Source of the DNA: Heterobilharzia americana
Lineage: Eukaryota; Platyhelminthes; Trematoda; Strigeidida; Schistosomatidae
DNA length: 64,000 bases
Direction: 5' to 3'
NCBI GenBank assembly: GCA_944470555.2
Contig: OX104128.1
Coordinates: 40,035,920 to 40,099,919, forward strand
This document shows, piece by piece, positions 1 to 11,689 of the stretch (its first letter is position 1; each line of letters begins with the position of its first letter). The notes beneath the pieces were generated by a model. That model saw only the letters and a list, made by a program, of their open reading frames with translations. It was not told the DNA's origin and ran no database searches. The position numbers were made by a program, and so were the translations under genes.

Positions 1-599
1 ACCTTAGCGTGAATAATCAAGCATTAAATTTCAAGGAGTATATATTATCTGCGTCATTGTGACCAATTCCCAGACATGTCACCAGAAGTCAGCAACCACT
101 GATTCCTCTACTTTCTGTGACTCAAGCAAGACAGCCTGCATCTTCACACACAACTCAGACCAAAAGTCAGGGACTTCATCAAGTGGTACCATATCATGGT
201 GTGGCCACACTGAACTGTAATCGAACCTACTTCAACTTCCCAAAACATGGGACGTCAGGGTAGGCTGTGACTCGGCATCCTCAATACATGCTCGAGCCAT
301 CTCAGTCAACTAAGGTTCACAACCTCATCAATTGACTTGCCTGTCTTGCCTAGTACTCTTCGCCTCACCTCAACATTGCTCACACGCTGATTCCACTATT
401 CACAAGCAATACTACGAAGACACGTGATCAAACCCAGTAATCACTTCGTGACTTTTAATTTTAACGGCTATGTCTTACAGTCGTACAACAGGGCAGAATG
501 GACTGCAATGCAGTATATTTGTCCTTTGACAGAAAGTCAGATATCGCGGCATTTGGTGCCACGGGTGACCAAAACTGGCAAATGTGGAACGGACCTACT

Positions 600-1560
600 G
601 TATCCGAGCTGAGATTTCGACAGCAACCAACCCGTTCGGGCTGATGCAACTTGCTAAGTAAGTGAAATGGTCGAAACATTTCACCACTTCACTACCTATC
701 ATTAAAATGGGAGTACTTGCAGCAGACCAATCTTGAAGTATCATCTTACATTTGACAGGTGACATCGAAATACATGCCAGTCAAACACACTCGGATTCTG
801 CTCAACCCATTCACAAGACCACGTATTTTGTCAGCGTCTTCAACCATCAGGACAACATTATCCACATACTCCAAGTTAACCAAGTGACTTCGGGGAGTAG
901 ATATATCCCTCTGAAGTCAGACTTACTTAAAGTTATATCTATTAGTACGTCTATGACGAAGTCAAATAGGAACGGTGACAGTGGAGATTCCTGACGGATA
1001 CCACTAGTTGTCCTCAATTTACATAACTACTCTCCATGAACCCTCAGAAGACTGCATGAGTTCGAGTAGAGAGATTTTAATTAGTATTATAGGCTTGCTC
1101 GGTGATCTCTTCACAGACACTGCCACAACATCTCACAGTCGACTGAGTCAAATGTAGCCTTGAGGTCAACAATTGTGGCAAGTATCGACCATTGGCCGGT
1201 AGGCATGTCTGTGTACCAGAACCTATCCGAGGGTGAAGATCTCATCGATGCACTCTTGTTCAGGTCTGTCTGAAACGTGCCCGGTTTTCTCGAGTTTGCT
1301 GTTCTCGAGCTTCAGTTAGGCTTCGGATAACTATGAACCCTAGGAGGTTGGACACAAAATTGATCAAACTAATCCCCTTACGGTTGTCACCAGATTCCTC
1401 TTCTTTCTTATAAACTGGGACGATCAGTGAAGTACACCAGTCTGAAACCATCAAATTACGTTTAAGTTGCTTTTGCTCTTTATTTTGGTCAGAGTCAGCT
1501 GGAATCAATCTTTTTGCACCAATCAGTCCGGATGACGTCGCAAAAACCCAATGACTTTTT
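600..1560 (-). pseudogene. Reverse transcriptase of LINE A1 (decayed)
   Basis: RNA-dependent DNA polymerase that would copy the element's RNA at the nicked target. The minus frame 1508-1260 shows the early RT block (WCTSLIVPVYKK, then KGISLINFVSNLLGFIVIRSL). The catalytic box normally written YADD reads Y-V-D-N at 868-857, inside a stretch reading LVNLEYVDNVVLMVEDAD, so the second catalytic aspartate is gone. Reading frames shift repeatedly. This copy cannot encode an active enzyme. Confidence 0.7.
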
Positions 1561-1949
1561 CTAACATTCGGGTGTCTTTACCACTGTTTCTACAGTAGAC
1601 TTAACATCACGACAGGCTTTCTCTGGATCAGCATTGCTGCCACGTTCAGACAAATGCTTAACTATCTCTTCCATGAATGCATACTTGGCATCCTCATCGC
1701 ATTTGAACACGGACAGTCTTTACTGCCTCCTGTTTACTTTGTCCATGAAGATGCAGACAAACACGAGCCTGTAGTAGTGCGTGATCAGAGTCAAAAGTGG
1801 TACTTTAGAAATAACGGCAATTCTCCATCGATCCTCTCCAACAATGGCTTGTAGCAGTGTGATGTATCTGTGTCCACCGTTGGTTTGGTGTCAGTGGATA
1901 CCATGTGACATAATGCCTCTCCTTATGCCTAAGTTAGTGCTGGTCAGAA

Positions 1950-2501
1950 ACAAATGACTGCCGGAACAAAATTGCAACAGACGATTACTGCTGTCAGTTC
2001 GTTGTAATGGGATTCCGTAAATACCTCCCAGATTGCTTCCGCTTCCCTACGTGATCGCCAAAGTCACCTACGATTTCATCTGAAAATCTCGCTTTCTGTA
2101 GCAAAATTGACAGATCCTCATAAAATTCATCCTTCGAATAATCTGAACTACAGTTGGGAGGCGCTTAGGTGGGAATTACGAATAGGCATCGGATAATCTC
2201 GCAATCCTTCCTACTTCTTATAGATACATTCAGTCGAACAACACATACACAGCTGTTTACTGGTATCCAGTCAACAAGCGCACTCTCCGCTCTACAACTC
2301 CATGCTATGCCTACACCAGTGAGTCTACAACAGCTAGTCACTAGGACTCCGGATACTAGAAAGTTGAATTTCAAAGATTTACCACACTGGTTAGGTGAGG
2401 TCACTCGGATTCTGTATGCGTGTTTCACAGATACAGCACACATCCATGGCTCGAGATTCCAGAGTTCTGGAAAGCGATGCCAGCTGTCCGATTTAGCATA
2501 G
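1950..2501 (-). pseudogene. AP-endonuclease domain of LINE A1 (decayed)
   Basis: Target-site nicking endonuclease of the retrotransposon. The minus-strand frame 2443-2165 reads with the patterns GVGIAWSCRAESALVDWIPV and VCVVRL, followed after frame breaks by a stretch resembling the KDEFY...LLQKA...GDF segment seen in this endonuclease class (about 2010-2150). The frame is interrupted several times and no complete catalytic set can be read, so it is a fossil. The right part of this domain (2202-2501) lies inside the tract that is almost identical to copy A2; the left part does not. Confidence 0.65.
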
Positions 2502-3634
2502 AATTCGAACGTTGAAAGCTCCTACATGAAATCAATGGCGGTGTCTTAGGAGACTAGGAAAAAGGTTTCGATAGCTTTGAACGTTGGCAATGGTTGGAGA
2601 GTGAGAGGTTGGGGAAGGTGTCAGAAGCCTAATATTAGTACCATGAGGTGAAGGCAGAGGATGAGACATAGTTGAGGAGGACAGGTTGTGTTTGAATGCA
2701 TCTTTTGTACTACTGGAAGTGTGTGGGTGGTGGACACTTCCCAACTATCCACACCTTGGAAGGCTATTTCTTCTTAAGTTACGTAAAAGAAAAAAAGATT
2801 TGTGTGGGCGCAGAGCCCATGGGACATCTGCTACAGCCCTGTCACACACAGCCTTCTAAGGGATGCTGTTTTGAGGCTTGGTTGTTTTGGCGCCGGATAG
2901 AGGGAACCCATACCACCAGCGCCGGAAGACCTTGAGGCATGGTAGAGCGAGTTATTTGTGAGGTCAAACTTTCCTGACGACCACTTCTGTTGAGAAGGTA
3001 GCATCAGCGTCGCACTGCTGGTCATGCAGGAGATACACTTCACTGCTGTTACACCCCAGCTCGTCAGCAGCATTACGACTTCGACTTCAGGCCCTCATTA
3101 TAATGTAGTAGTTTACACTACAACGCTAACTGCTTTTTTCTTACCACTTTTGTGGCATGTTAGAACCGCGAAGGAACAAGCGTTTCACCAGCATAGTTTG
3201 TTGAGTCATTGTGGTACACAAACCCGAACCTCACGTCAAGGTAGCAACTATCGGTCAGGCTGTTATTCTGAGCCGTGTAGGGGAATGCAGACTTCCATGT
3301 TGGGGTAGGCGCTACCGCTGATATATTTAAGCGACGGTCAACCTGTAGGACTGTATTAGATATATTGATTAGCCAGCAGAGAGTAACCAAATTCATATTG
3401 CATAGTCCTAAGTACTGGTGGATTCTACCAATCATTTCGCAATGTAGTCCTGTTGGCTGTCTACAACCACCATCAATCAAATCGCATCATAATATTGAAT
3501 CTCTTAGCTTCATGATCACATCACATAATGACCGATTGGATTCGGTAGGCACTTAGGACAAAACAACATGACAACAACAGGACTGCAATAGATTACATTG
3601 CAGTTAGCTATCAATGTAATGGATGTATTTAAGA
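2202..3634. repeat. 1433-bp tract almost identical to 32526-33958
   Basis: Direct repeat at a constant offset of 30324 bp. By eye I find two mismatches inside it: 2424 T versus 32748 C, and 3621 G versus 33945 A. All translated segments other than the one holding the first mismatch are identical. Identity breaks at 2201/32525 on the left, although both sides are still homologous LINE sequence, and at 3635/33959 on the right, where the flanks are unrelated. The tract covers the 5' region and the start of the endonuclease of two family A LINEs. Confidence 0.95.
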
Positions 3635-5524
3635 GTGCCGCTCCTTCTGAAGCACCTATTTGGACTAATTACGCTAAATTCATCTTGCATTCAGGTGGTC
3701 GCCAAAAATTTACTTCCTAAACAAGTCGACTTGAGCAAATTGATCACTCATAGCACTACAACTAAGTACTATAACTAGCTAGATTCAAGGTTATCTATCG
3801 AACTTCCAGATAGTATAGATGAGCGTTGGGTGCACTGAAAAGATACTATTAAAAATACAGGTCAAGCAGGTTATTGCGAATTGCAACTTCTAGACATCTT
3901 TGGGCCTATACCGTTAGACAGACAGTACAGTGGTGCGCGTAAGTTGTGTACGGGAGAGAGAAAATCACTTTGTCAGACCTACGAGTGTGGTGAAAGTAGT
4001 AGTTACATCTTGAAATCGAAATGCACTCAGCAACCTTGTGCACATTTGTGCAGTAGGCAATGAACTATACTTATTGTGAGGGCTAGTGATAATAAATGGC
4101 TGGCCAGACCTCGATATGTGGAGCAGTGTTCGAACCAGCGACCCACTGGTTGGAAGTCAGCTCCCTAAACCAATGAACCACAACTCCATGCAGCTGCATC
4201 TGACAATAACTGAAAGCTTTCTCATGTCACGCAAAGCACCGGTAGCAAGAAGCCTGGTACTAGTAAGACGGTCTGTAAAGTAGACGGTGTACCAACCACC
4301 AGCCCTCAAAAGCCCCTGAAACGTGAAGCCAAGTGCTTCGTAAGATAATTTATTTAGCCTATTTCGCCAACGCTGAGTTGAGTGGCATGTGATCAATGGT
4401 CAGCTAAACATATCCACACATGAGCTACAAGTACTTAAGTGGTATAAGTTATTCGACTCAGACAACTTACCCCCACCTCTTCTTAATATGAGGATGCAGT
4501 CAAAGAACCGGCTATACTGTTTTTAAAAAGCTCGGCAAATTGTATATCTCACCAGTCTAGAATAAGACCACTGTTTTACTTACCTTTAACAAGTTTATGA
4601 GACTTATGTAACAATCATCAATCTATGTCTGGTACTAGAAAAAAAAAAAAAAGAACAATGGGCCGCTGTTATACTCCACACAGCCATTAAAATCCATAAA
4701 ATATGGTCCACGAACGGACGGTCCGGGGAAGGAAATAACAACTAAAGATATTACTAAATAAAGACAAACCCATGACTTTTCATCCCCGAACCGAAATTGG
4801 AGTCCAGAATGTGAACTCTAAGTACTTAAGTGTTCAATGATAATTACTATACAATTCGGAAATAAAGTTGGTGAGTGCTGAAAATACTCTGATTTAGAAT
4901 TTAGTTTATTAATGAACTAAAGGCCAACCTTTGGTCCACAATGAACCACGTTATTTCCGCTTTTGCTTGCATTACTTTCACATACCTAACCTTAAACACC
5001 AGATAGATATATGGTCCGAATATGTGGCTTTATTGTCCAATTACTAACAGGGGGTGAAAGTGTCTGGTCCAAAATGTTTAATAATATCCACTCAAATTGT
5101 AATATATCAGAATTAGAAAAAAATTTTTTCCTAAGTTCATTTATCAAGGCAGGCTGTCTGAAGTTTTGCAACTCACAGTTCGGGTGAAGTTTACTAAATC
5201 TCCATAACAGTGTTTCAAATGTGGGAAAATGTAAGATAGCGGAAAAGAAGTTTATCAGAACACACTACTGATCAAAAACGTTAAACACCCGTACCGTACT
5301 TTTGAAAATACCCGCGGAACGTTCGTGTGGTTCCAATGTCTGGTTATGGAATAGAATGTTTGACCTAACTGATTTCGGTGTTCAGAAGCAGTATACCATA
5401 GGCTTCTCCATCTGTTAACCAATATTAAAAATAATGAAAGCAGAAAAGATGGCAGTTCTCAATATCCAACATTCATATTGCTAGCGTGGAAAACTGGTAG
5501 TTTTTGATTTCTTGAGTCTAGTTC
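3635..5524. other. Intergenic, AT-rich; mostly nothing recognised
   Basis: No coding segment longer than chance is convincing here. It contains a tRNA-like SINE fragment (4080-4400), a poly(A) run at 4639-4652, and otherwise unremarkable AT-rich sequence. Confidence 0.5.
4080..4400 (-). repeat. tRNA-like SINE-type fragment
   Basis: On the minus strand the segment around 4190-4125 reads like an internal pol III promoter of tRNA type: a D-arm-like A box followed by a B-box sequence GGTTCGAAC. The upstream minus-strand sequence to about 4400 seems to be part of the same repeat. Acceptor-stem pairing is absent, so it is tRNA-derived rather than a tRNA gene. Confidence 0.4.
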
Positions 5525-5707
5525 TTAGGGCTTGGTTCGATTTGTTCGCTTTACTTCCCAGGTGGATGAGGAAATGTCCGCGGTGAGGTGTGTGTTCCGT
5601 GTGTTAATAAGTCGCAATCTATAGGGTGATCGGGAGCTACGGGTTGCTGGGACGGTTAGGGGACTGTCTTGACTCCTACCTGTGTAGTTACCTGAATGAG
5701 AATAGTT

Positions 5708-5790
5708 AGGTGGTGGTGGGGAAAGGAAAAGGAAAAGAACGAAAAAACGGGGAAAGAGAAAAAAGAAAAGAGGAGGAAAGGGCATGTGGG
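5708..5790. repeat. Purine-rich (GA) tract
   Basis: Nearly uninterrupted purines on the + strand, within the presumed 3' region of CR1-like LINE D1. Low-complexity sequence; it creates spurious Lys/Glu-rich or Phe/Ser-rich open frames on the two strands. Confidence 0.8.
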
Positions 5791-5973
5791 AGTTGCTCGA
5801 AAGTTAAAGGTAGATTGCATACGCCTATTTTCTAGGGAAGAATCGGTAGGCAATGTAGGTGTGTTAAGGAGAGAGATAGCGATTAGAAGGCAGAGGGTAG
5901 GTGAGGATGGGATAGTGAGTTTAGTGATTCACCAAGTACGTCCATGGTGGACCATGCGGAGTGACATAGCTGT

Positions 5974-7410
5974 TTAACAGTCTTTGAATGGGTCAACTGA
6001 GGGGCCTCCATCGACATCGCTATAGGGCATTCCATGAAGCACATACTGCGGGGGAGGGGGGAAATTGGACCAGAGCATGACATTGGCTCTCTGGTGTGCT
6101 TTCCTAGTGTGGTTTCCTCTTGATGGTCGTTGTATTGCAGTCAAGGCCAATTTGTCTACGTGGTTTGCTTGATGGGCTATCTTGTAGGCCATAATGAGGT
6201 CACCCTCCTTGCTGCAACAACCCAAGGTGAACAAGTTGGGGTGTTTTAGTCTTCCAGGATATATCTTCCCCTTTAATCTAGCAACTGGTTTTGTTACAGT
6301 TCTTTGTATTTTGTCGAGGAGACTGGAGTCTCTCTTGAGTGTTGGGGGGAGCGCCGTATTGGAGACCTGTAGGTGCAGCCATAAGTAGGATTAGAAACCG
6401 GTGAGGAAGAGTTCGGAGGCGAAAGCTCCTAGCCGTCTATGCAGAAAGCGCGAAACTGCGTCTTCTCTGGCTGTCATATCTTTGTTGTTGGCGTCGGAGG
6501 AGCTGAGCCCCAAGTCTCTCACCAGACACTATGGTGATAGTACGGCTGCTTAACATGTACTGGAAGTCTGCCATACTTGCTTCATTTTTATTGGTGTGCA
6601 CTATTTTGCACCCTTCCAGGTTGAAGCTCAAGCCATTTTCTGACGACCAGAGTTCGAGTTGCTGCAAGTCCTTTTGTAGTGCCGCGCAGTCGGCTTCGTC
6701 GTTTACTACCTTCCAAATTTTAATGTCGCCAACGAAGAAGAGGATGGATGGAGATATTCTGTGTAAAAGATCATTGGAAGACAGGAGGATCGGAAGTGGT
6801 CCTATGATTGCTCCTTGGGATACTTCTGACGTCGATGGTCTCCACTCCGACCTTATTCTGTTTACCTTGCTTTGGAACCGCCTACCTCCCGGCATACTCC
6901 TTGAACCAAGAAAGTTTGGGTCCACTTATACTTGGTGACATGATCTTGTGGAACGGAGTCGTGGGTGAGACACTGTCACATGCTTGGCTGGGTAGAGAAA
7001 AACAACATGTACTGGTTTTCCGTTGTCCCAGCTGAGTGTCCGATCGTCCCACGTGGTTTGCAGGTTGGTGGTACGTGAAAAACCATCCCGAAATCCGTGC
7101 TGAGCTGCACGCACAGTGTTTTCCCTGTTTGGTGAGTTCCCAGACGGTATCAGCTAAGAGTCCTTCTAACACTTTCTACACTACGGAGGGTTGAGCGACT
7201 GGTCCGTAACCGCCAGGGCTATTTGCTCCTCCCCCTTGAAGACGATGCGTTGCTATTTTTTAGGGAGTTTGCATGACTGTACTAAATGCTTGAAGAGGTT
7301 GCGGAGCGGTTTTGCAGGTACTTCGGTGCAGTTTTAAAAATGCCGGTTTTAGGTTATCGTGGCCCGGGGACTTGCCCAGATGTAGTCTATAAGGTTTCAT
7401 GGACACTTTT
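5974..7410 (-). pseudogene. CR1-like reverse transcriptase (decayed)
   Basis: In minus-strand order: a thumb/finger segment ending YRLHLGKSPGHDNLKPAFL (about 7400-7340), a segment from 7172 with TTNLQTTWDD in an overlapping frame, then frame 6925-6437 with the EWRPSTSEVSQGAIIGPLPIL box and the catalytic region. The catalytic F-A-D-D reads F-V-G-D, so the first aspartate of the pair is lost. The C-terminal segment 6234-5974 contains LFTLG-like and GDLIMAYKIAHQANHVDKL-like blocks typical of CR1 C-termini. At least two frame changes separate these blocks. Confidence 0.75.
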
Positions 7411-7733
7411 TTCTGTGATTGAGATGTGGCAGGGGTATTGGTTATTCATGGTTTCGTAATGAACAACTAATACCCCTGTCACACCTCGCCTGGTTAACTA
7501 GTTAACTAGGTACTAGCCGGTCCTAAGCCCAGGTAAAGAGGGAAGGTCGGGCATACGGCTACCAACCCTACCACGGAAAACAAATATAACCGCTAAACAA
7601 ATTTCACAGCACAAACAAAATATAAAAAATAAAAAAGAACTTATTCCTCACTGGAATCGGAGAAGTGAAATGACCCGGTTGATGAAGGCCTGCCTTAGGG
7701 AAGCCAGTTGGTCGATGTGGCTTCTCTCTCCCA

Positions 7734-8450
7734 ATGAAAGCGAAAGTAAACGAGGGGACATGGAATGTCTGCACGATGTTTGAACCAGGCAAGGCAGCCC
7801 ACATTGCAAACGAGATGAGAAGGTGTCACATTGAAGTGCTTGGAATATGCGAAGGCAGATGGGATGGGGGTGGACCCTCCAAACCGTCAACTAGAGGATC
7901 AATAATCTACTCCGATATTGTCACCCAGACAACAACCGCGAGCACACTGAGTTATAGATTGACTATCATGATGTCCCCAACAGCATCGAGGGCTCACTGT
8001 CATGCAGTGGAAACCAATCTCCTCCTGCAGGATCATGACAGCAAGATGGATTCAACTTAAAAGGAAGGAAGGTCACAATCATAGAGTGCTACGCTGTGCA
8101 CCTACAAATAATGCAGATGAAGAGAAGAAGGAAGAATTCTACAGACAACTGCAATCAACACTGGACAAGACACCACTCCAGTTGGTGATATCAAAATTCT
8201 AATGGGTGGGGTGAAATGAATGCCCAACTAGCAGCAGGCAACACAGGATGAGAACAAACCGTGGGTAGAGAGGCGCTCAGTGAGGTGATGAACAAGAAAG
8301 GAGAATTGTTTGCAGAATTCTGTGTATTCAACGATTTGGTGATTGGAGGCTAGGCACTGTGTTCAAGCACAAGGATATCCACAAAGCAAGCGACATGAAT
8401 TTCACCAGATACCGGGACACACTAAACCAAAAATCAGATCTACTTTACCC
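7734..8450 (+). pseudogene. AP-endonuclease domain of LINE B1 (decayed)
   Basis: The frame starting at 7734 reads TWNVCTMFEPGKAAHIANEM and then EVLGICEGRWDG, the first two conserved endonuclease blocks (Asn of TWNV and Glu of GICEGRW present). After frame breaks come RCAPTNNADEEKKEEFYRQL (about 8090-8150) and, near 8205-8220, the place where the GD(F/L/M)NA block should be; here it reads as a disrupted MGG stretch. The VFNDLVIGG block is visible at about 8327-8352. The domain order is preserved but it is not translatable as one protein. Confidence 0.75.
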
Positions 8451-9146
8451 AGTGTAAAGTAGGTGGAGACGCAGTCAGCCTACTTGACACCAGACCAGAT
8501 GAAGAAGGGGAGCAGATGTAGGTTCACACCACCCACTATCTAGTGCAAAAAACCTACCTTCAAAATCAAGTTGAAAGCCTTTACAGAAGTTGGTGATTGA
8601 CCACTGTCGAAGCTGAACACGCGGAACAGAAAGTGAAGAACGAAACTACAAGGAATATCTTCAAGCCAGCCATGAAGACAAAATGGGAGATATCGAGGAA
8701 CATCCCTGGAGAAACCTGTGTGGATGAGCACTGGAACTCTTTGAAAGAGATGTGGAAAGAAACCTGAATAAGCGTATTAGGAAGGAAGAAGAAAGAAGAC
8801 AAGGAATGGATCTCGATGGACACATGGAAGCTGGTAGTGGAGGGAGAAGAGGATGGTGGAGCAGAGGATAAGCAAGTGCAAGGATGCTCAACGACAGGAG
8901 GAACTGAGTACAATGTATAAAACACTGGACAAAGAAGTGAAGAAGAGTGCATGGAAAGACAAAAGACACTTCTACGACACATTGGCAGGTGAAGCAGAAC
9001 AGGCTGCTGGTAGGAGAGACAGAGACCTGACAACATTATATCAAACAACCAGGTTACTATCTGGGATAGGACAGATCAACACAGATGAAACCAATAAAAG
9101 ATGATGACGGAAGTATAATTACCACAGAAGAGAAACAAAGGAAACG

Positions 9147-9987
9147 ATGAGTCGATCACTTCAAGACGCTGTTGAATCGACCACTACCTGCACTTCGTGC
9201 AGAAATACCACCAGCAGCCCAGCTGCAGAATTAAAAGTGAGCACAAATCCTCCCACAAAAGTGGAAGTCCTGAACGCTATAAAGCTGCTGAAATGTAGGA
9301 AAGCAGCAGGACCAGATGGAATCCCGCCAGAAGCACTGAAAACAGATGCAGAGACAGCAGTGGACATGCTCACACCATTATTGCAGGGGGTGTGGAAGGG
9401 AGGGAAGGTACCTGGCCATTGATTGGAATGGAGGTTACCTTGTCAAACTGCCGGAGAAGGGCGACCTAGGCCGTTGCGAGGACTGGCGCGGAGTCACTCT
9501 CCTGTCCACCCAGAGCAAGCAAAACATCTAGCCGCATCATCTTGGAGAGACTAAACATGCACTGGACTCAAAACTTTTGGTGCCTCTGTACGGGTCAGAG
9601 ACTTGGAGCGTCACGAAAGGCATTTCCAACAAACTACAGACATTCATCAACAACTGCCTACGCTCGTTACTGAGGCTCAGATGGCCAGAAAGAATAAGTA
9701 ACAAGAACTCTGGCGGGCAGGTAATCGACCAAGAACATATCACTCAACAAACATGCAGTGGCAGGAAGTGGAGATGGATTGGACATACACTGAGAAGGCC
9801 AACTGGGGACATCATGCGCCAGGCCAGGCACTCGAGTGGACCTTACATGGGAAGCGACGAGTTGGGCGTCCCAGATGAGTGTGACATGGAGGAGACCATG
9901 CGAGGAAGAAGTGAGAGCTTGTTGGCAGTTTTGGAGCCAGGTTCAAGAGATTGCAGAGAACAGAGTGCATTGGAGACGTGCTACTGA
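9147..9987 (+). pseudogene. RT remnant of LINE B1 with palm deleted
   Basis: The frame 9147-9422 contains the RT entry block KAAGPDGIPPEALKTDAE. The frame from 9577 contains the C-terminal block LYGSETWSVTKGISNKLQTF, then a degenerate RKWRWIGHTLRRP and the terminal region. Between them the palm and catalytic aspartates are missing, through the deletion at about 9576-9581. B2 retains that stretch at about 40099-40905. Confidence 0.8.
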
Positions 9988-10030
9988 AGCCCTACGTTGC
10001 ATTGGGAACTCAAGGGACAAATAATAATGG

Positions 10031-11689
10031 TTTCGTCAGCGTCGTAGCGATTCGGTGTGGACTTGGCGTCAGTGCTAGGTTTGGCCTGGAAGTTTGAGCT
10101 CAGAAGCTTGGCAGTCTCTAAGCTCCTCAGTACACTCCCACCAAGACCTGGGGTAAGATTCACTCCCTTACTGGTAGACTTCCTTTCCGACGTGAAGCGG
10201 TACAGGTTTTCGGAGTTGCTTGGTAGCCTCCTCGTCAGGCTTAAACATGTCTCTACGTACTCCTGTTACAACGGTTGAGAATCCTTTTGTGATCAAAAAC
10301 TCAGACTCCCTGAGTGACGAACGCCACTTGAACCAAGCCCGCTTCTTGGTCTGACTTAGCCTCCTTGCCCCACGCTTTGGCAGTGAGGCTCTCGCTATCG
10401 GTCTGTGTGCTACCTCTGACACAGTATGACTGGTGGCCCCAACGATTATTTTTTTCACCGGTATACAGCTCTCGTCTATAGTGCGATTGGTCCAGTCTAC
10501 CGGCCATGATGCATTCATGAGATAGTATCTTGTGGTCGCTTGGTTGACCTTACTGTATCATGGGCAGGTGTTGGGCATCTCCGGTCACAGCAGTGTGGCG
10601 CACCTCTACTACTTGTGACAGAGAGATCCCTACCGGCATTTGTCGGCCGTCTAAAGAGGACAGACTAAATGGCAAGAGAGGATGTCTTCGGCATAGGGTC
10701 TGACACCTCTGCTACTCAGTGGTCAACCTCTGAGTTCAACGAAGTTCATGACTCCGTATGAGTTACTGTTAAACTTATCCACTCCTTATCTCTCCTGACA
10801 GGATGCAGTTACCAACCCCCTTGACCTTCAGTCGAATAAGACGAGAAGCTAACAAGCTTGTTCGCCCATGTGGCGTCATTGCCACACCGCGAAAAAAGCG
10901 TGTGGTGACTTTAAAGATGTGGGAACCACTCAGCCGCCCAAAACGCTTTGATGAATTCATCAGCATTCTTGAAAAGAGAGTTGTCGACAACATATGAGAC
11001 ACCCCACTATGTACAGTGGTGTCCTGAGCCCAGTCTTCACAAACGGAACCACACCCACAAGGCTCCAAGGGGTACACAATTCCCGGGTATTGATCGCAAA
11101 ATAGTATGCGGATATTTCAACAAATCTAGAGCAAAACTGGTCCAAAGGACAGAAACGGTTCTGTCTATAAACTGTGGGTACGCTTAATGAAACGAAATAC
11201 AACCGCTTCTGCTCTGCTTAGATAACAGCAGCTCGACGAAGAACTCTATGATATATTTTACGAATACATGGGCATGGCTCAAGACTATGTTACTCCAGCG
11301 CTCCGAAGAGAAATAAAATAAAAGTTGGCTCCATACCTACGAAAGTGCGCGACCGCATGTGTAGCGATGCCAGAGAGTTCTATCAGTCGAGTGGCCTTTC
11401 ACGTTTATCGTGCTCAAAGACACATACGACACATTTACGGTAGAAGGGGCACTAGAAGCTATCAGACGTTTTCACTTCGACGAAACCAGTAATGCAGAAA
11501 CACTAATGAGGCTGAAATGGTGCTGCCCGTTTATTTATGGACAGTGGCAACCTCTACAATGACCCACTGTATACTCTCCAGCACAACACGGATTCTTGAA
11601 AGCCCGGTCATATGCTACCTGCTGTCTTTGGTATTTAGACAGTGTTACGAGTAAGGAAGACGGGGGTCTATTCCTAACTACCCCTTTCT
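10031..11689. other. Unassigned region between LINEs
   Basis: No family recognised. Open segments exist on both strands: a 116-codon minus frame 10518-10168, basic and with no motif I know, and a 64-codon plus frame 10803-10997. The plus-strand stretch ends directly against the CR1-like RT at 11690, so it may be the 5' half of that element, too decayed to read. The long minus frame could equally be an antisense shadow. Confidence 0.3.

Larger units (their letters stand above)
1..3634 (-). mobile_element. RTE-like LINE, family A copy 1 (A1)
   Basis: Non-LTR retrotransposon read on the minus strand, with its 5' end near 3634 and its 3' part running off the left edge of the window. Minus-strand translation gives, in order, a non-coding or unassigned 5' region (about 2500-3634), an AP-endonuclease-like domain (about 1950-2500), a linker, and a reverse transcriptase (about 600-1560) followed by the C-terminal region typical of this family down to about position 60. 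The layout (EN then RT in one polyprotein, no LTRs) is that of RTE-clade elements, which are abundant in schistosomes. Copies A2 to A5 in this window are relatives. The clade is inferred from motif order and style, not from a search. Confidence 0.8.
5525..7440 (-). mobile_element. CR1-like LINE, 5'-truncated (D1)
   Basis: Minus-strand non-LTR retrotransposon fragment holding most of a reverse transcriptase, the C-terminal domain, and a 3' tail containing a purine/pyrimidine-skewed tract. It begins at about 7440, just 40 bp from the 5' end of LINE B1, so B1 and D1 lie head to head. The RT style (HGFR..FS.TTNLQTTWDD; GPLPILL; LFTLG...GDLIMAYKI) is that of CR1/jockey-type elements and clearly differs from the RTE families here. 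Confidence 0.75.
7482..10030 (+). mobile_element. RTE-like LINE, family B copy 1 (B1), internally deleted
   Basis: Plus-strand non-LTR element whose 5' region (7482-7733), endonuclease, linker and RT N-terminus align throughout with copy B2 (37997-41338). It ends in a short A/T tail (AAATAATAATGG) at about 10015-10030. Compared with B2 it lacks about 0.8 kb at 9576-9581, which removes the RT palm with the catalytic motif and joins the RT N-terminus directly to the C-terminal domain. Many stops and frameshifts also break the frame. Identity to B2 is high by eye, so both are fairly recent. Confidence 0.85.

Noticed and set aside
5656..5977. Lys/Glu-rich or Phe/Ser-rich small proteins
   Set aside because: Produced by the purine-rich tract in the 3' region of a CR1-like LINE.
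6531..6938. 135-codon plus frame
   Set aside because: Antisense to the CR1-like RT D1, which has clear family motifs on the minus strand.
8581..9048. 155-codon Ser/Phe/Leu-rich minus frame, and its equivalents at 39183-39558
   Set aside because: Antisense shadows of the purine-rich linker of LINEs B1 and B2.
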